Assembly (NCBI GenBank): GCA_028679985.1
Contig: JAJRAH010000055.1
Location: 1 to 6,683 of the forward strand
Direction of reading: 5' to 3'
Source: Methanomassiliicoccales archaeon
GTDB taxonomy: Archaea; Thermoplasmatota; Thermoplasmata; Methanomassiliicoccales; JACIVX01
Length of the DNA stretch: 6,683 nt
Both the position numbers and the translations under genes were made by a program. Below, one piece after another: positions 5,625-6,683 of the stretch (the first letter of the stretch is position 1; each line of letters opens with the position of its first letter). The notes beneath the pieces are model-generated. The model searched no databases and was not told the DNA's origin. It saw only the letters and a list, made by a program, of their open reading frames with translations.

Positions 5625-5644
5625 CTCAAGTTGATAACATGAGG
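5624..5644. repeat. 21-bp imperfect palindrome in hsp20 leader (operator or RNA hairpin)
   Basis: Outer arms CCTCA (5624-5628) and TGAGG (5640-5644) enclose inner arms GTT (5630-5632) and AAC (5636-5638), so 16 of 20 paired positions match. It would lie at the 5' end of the predicted hsp20 message, where it could form a hairpin with an A-A mismatch and a three-base loop. The GTT-N3-AAC core also occurs at 4586-4594 in the regulator promoter. Confidence 0.5.
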
Positions 5645-5669
5645 TTGTAATGCTAGAATACTGAAGATG

Positions 5670-5676
5670 GGTGATC
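5670..5676 (+). promoter_or_regulatory. Shine-Dalgarno sequence of hsp20
   Basis: GGTGATC matches the standard complement of the 3' end of archaeal 16S rRNA. It places the hsp20 start at ATG 5679 rather than the in-frame ATG at 5667, which the sequence itself overlaps. The gar1 site GGTGA (1188-1192) has the same four-base spacing. Confidence 0.75.
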
Positions 5677-5678
5677 GT

Positions 5679-6152
5679 ATGGATAGGAAGAAACGCGATT
5701 ACGAGAGCTTGCCCACGATCCGCCTGAACACACGGATCATGATGGACGAGATGGACAGGATGTTCGACCGGCTGAGATTCGGTATCGAGGACTTTTGGTG
5801 GCCGTCGCCGTTTGTCAGAGGAACTCGTGTCCCCAGAGTGGACATGAAGGAGGAGGACAACAGCTACCTCGTCGAGGCAGAAGTGCCAGGCATGACGAGA
5901 GAGAATGTGGAGATCGAGCTGGGCACGGATAGCATCGACATCAAAGCGAAGAAGGAAGAGGAGAAGGAAGAGAAAGCGGAAGGATACATCCGCAGGGAAA
6001 GAGGTTCGCTCAGTTTCTACAGGAGACTCCCTCTGCCAGAAGACGCGGACAGGGATCTCATTGAAGCAAAGATGGAAGACGGCATCCTGAAGATCTCTAT
6101 CCCCAAGACACAGAAGCCCGAAGATAAGAAGAAGAAAGTGGAGATTAGATAA
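5679..6152 (+). CDS. Hsp20 / alpha-crystallin-type small heat-shock protein
   Basis: A 157-aa small heat-shock protein, an ATP-independent holdase that forms oligomers and keeps unfolding proteins soluble in the cytosol. The N-terminal arm (1-48) has the aromatic patch FWWPSPF at 39-45. The alpha-crystallin domain covers about 50-143, with V-P-R-V-D at 51-55, E-A-E-V-P-G at 66-71 (the usual A-x-x-P-G motif), the SFYRRLPLP strand at 112-120, and the signature DGILKISIPK at 134-143. The C-terminal tail carries V-E-I at 154-156, the I/V-x-I motif that docks on neighbouring subunits. Length is typical and nothing looks broken. The start at 5679 is set by GGTGATC at 5670-5676. The VAT gene follows 38 nt later. 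Control by the ArsR-type regulator is likely from gene order and the inverted repeats upstream. Confidence 0.95.
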   Translation: MDRKKRDYESLPTIRLNTRIMMDEMDRMFDRLRFGIEDFWWPSPFVRGTRVPRVDMKEEDNSYLVEAEVPGMTRENVEIELGTDSIDIKAKKEEEKEEKAEGYIRRERGSLSFYRRLPLPEDADRDLIEAKMEDGILKISIPKTQKPEDKKKKVEIR

Positions 6153-6190
6153 GAGCTCCACGCATGAAAAAGAAGGAAGTGAGTTGAGCA

Positions 6191-6683
6191 ATGGATTCGT
6201 CGGAGAAGGTTCTGAAGGTCGCAGAAGCCAAGGCGAAGGACGCGGGCAGAGGGATCGCTCGCGTCGACCCCGAAATACTTGGCGCTCTGGGGCTGACTGC
6301 GGGTGACGTCATCCAGATCGAGGGCAAGAAGAGGACAGTTGCAATAGTCTGGCCCGGATACCCCGAGGATGCCAATAGAGGCACCATCAGGATTGATGGC
6401 ACGATCAGAAGGAATGCACAGGCAAGCATAGATGAGAAGGTGGCGATAAAGAAGGTCGCCGTGAAGGAAGCCCAGAAGATCACCTTCGCTCCGACGGAGC
6501 CGTTGAGGATCATGGGAGGGGAGGAATACCTGAGCCAGGCGTTGGAGGGGAGAGCTGTTGCGAGGGGAGACGTCATCGAGATCAATGTCATGGGGAGAAG
6601 GATCGACCTCGTTGTCGTCTCCTACACCCCGTCGTCGGATGCGGTCATAGTTCAGCGCGACACCGAGGTCAAGATCGGTGAGA
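6191..6683 (+). CDS. VAT/Cdc48-type AAA+ ATPase, N-terminal domain (runs off right edge)
   Basis: The first 164 residues of an archaeal Cdc48/p97 homologue, a hexameric unfoldase that pulls substrates apart and can feed the proteasome. The visible part is the N domain: a double-psi beta-barrel (about 7-88) with V-A-E-A-x-A-K-D at 10-17, D-P-E-I-L-G-A-L-G-L at 26-35, G-D-V-I-Q-I-E-G at 38-45, A-I-V-W-P near 51-55 and G-T-I-R-I-D at 63-68, then the second subdomain (Cdc48_2) beginning near 94 (KITFAPTEPLRI) with G-R-A-V-A-R-G-D near 120-127. Resemblance to Thermoplasma VAT-N is clear. Neither AAA+ module is in the window, so Walker motifs cannot be checked. The ATG at 6191 has only a weak purine-rich GGAAGTGAG upstream (6175-6183), and the gene is probably cotranscribed with hsp20. 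Confidence 0.92.
   Translation, partial: MDSSEKVLKVAEAKAKDAGRGIARVDPEILGALGLTAGDVIQIEGKKRTVAIVWPGYPEDANRGTIRIDGTIRRNAQASIDEKVAIKKVAVKEAQKITFAPTEPLRIMGGEEYLSQALEGRAVARGDVIEINVMGRRIDLVVVSYTPSSDAVIVQRDTEVKIGE

Noticed and set aside
6164..6187. Seven-codon frame MKKKEVS between hsp20 and the VAT gene
   Set aside because: It is very short, has no ribosome-binding site, and its purine-rich sequence more likely serves as the weak ribosome-binding region of the VAT gene.
5619..6191. Open frame of 190 codons on the minus strand
   Set aside because: It is the antisense of hsp20; its leucine- and phenylalanine-rich translation is the usual mirror of Lys/Glu-rich coding sequence.
6145..6591. Open frame of 148 codons on the minus strand
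   Set aside because: It is antisense to the VAT N domain, which has clear family resemblance on the plus strand.

Overview
The window is a densely packed archaeal chromosome segment. Evidence for Archaea: a TFB (archaeal TFIIB) gene, the H/ACA RNP subunit Gar1, a tRNA-splicing endonuclease, an archaeal-type phosphopantothenate synthetase, a VAT/Cdc48 N domain, and promoters of the BRE+TATA type (GAAA, two bases, then an A/T-rich TATA element). The protein set, the single-chain duplicated EndA and the moderately G+C-rich DNA suggest a euryarchaeal lineage, perhaps Thermoplasmatota; that placement is an inference. No rRNA, tRNA, CRISPR or mobile element was seen, and no stretch over 300 bases lacks a gene.

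Layout. Left block, minus strand (1-970): phosphopantothenate synthetase followed by the start of S-adenosylhomocysteinase, which runs off the left edge. A 226-bp divergent spacer carries both promoters. Next, plus strand (1197-2364): gar1 and tfb, overlapping by 29 nt. Then a membrane protein with four predicted TM helices, a double zinc ribbon and TPR repeats (about 2469-3401), which converges with endA (3408-4460, minus) across a 6-nt gap.

Right block, plus strand (4460 to the end): a second divergent spacer, then an ArsR-type regulator of the Phr/HSR1 kind, a 102-aa coiled-coil protein, an Hsp20 chaperone and the N domain of a VAT/Cdc48 AAA+ unfoldase that runs off the right edge. The order regulator-Hsp20-Cdc48 matches the known archaeal heat-shock operon (AF1298-AF1297-AF1296 in Archaeoglobus fulgidus). 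It differs by an inserted small coiled-coil gene and by what looks like a separate promoter before hsp20. Inverted repeats sit on or beside the TATA boxes of the regulator and hsp20, and another covers the TATA box of the unlinked membrane zinc-ribbon gene.

The most interesting material is therefore a probable heat-shock or protein-quality-control regulon: the uncharacterised coiled-coil protein embedded in it, its candidate operators, and the possibility that the membrane zinc-ribbon/TPR protein belongs to it.
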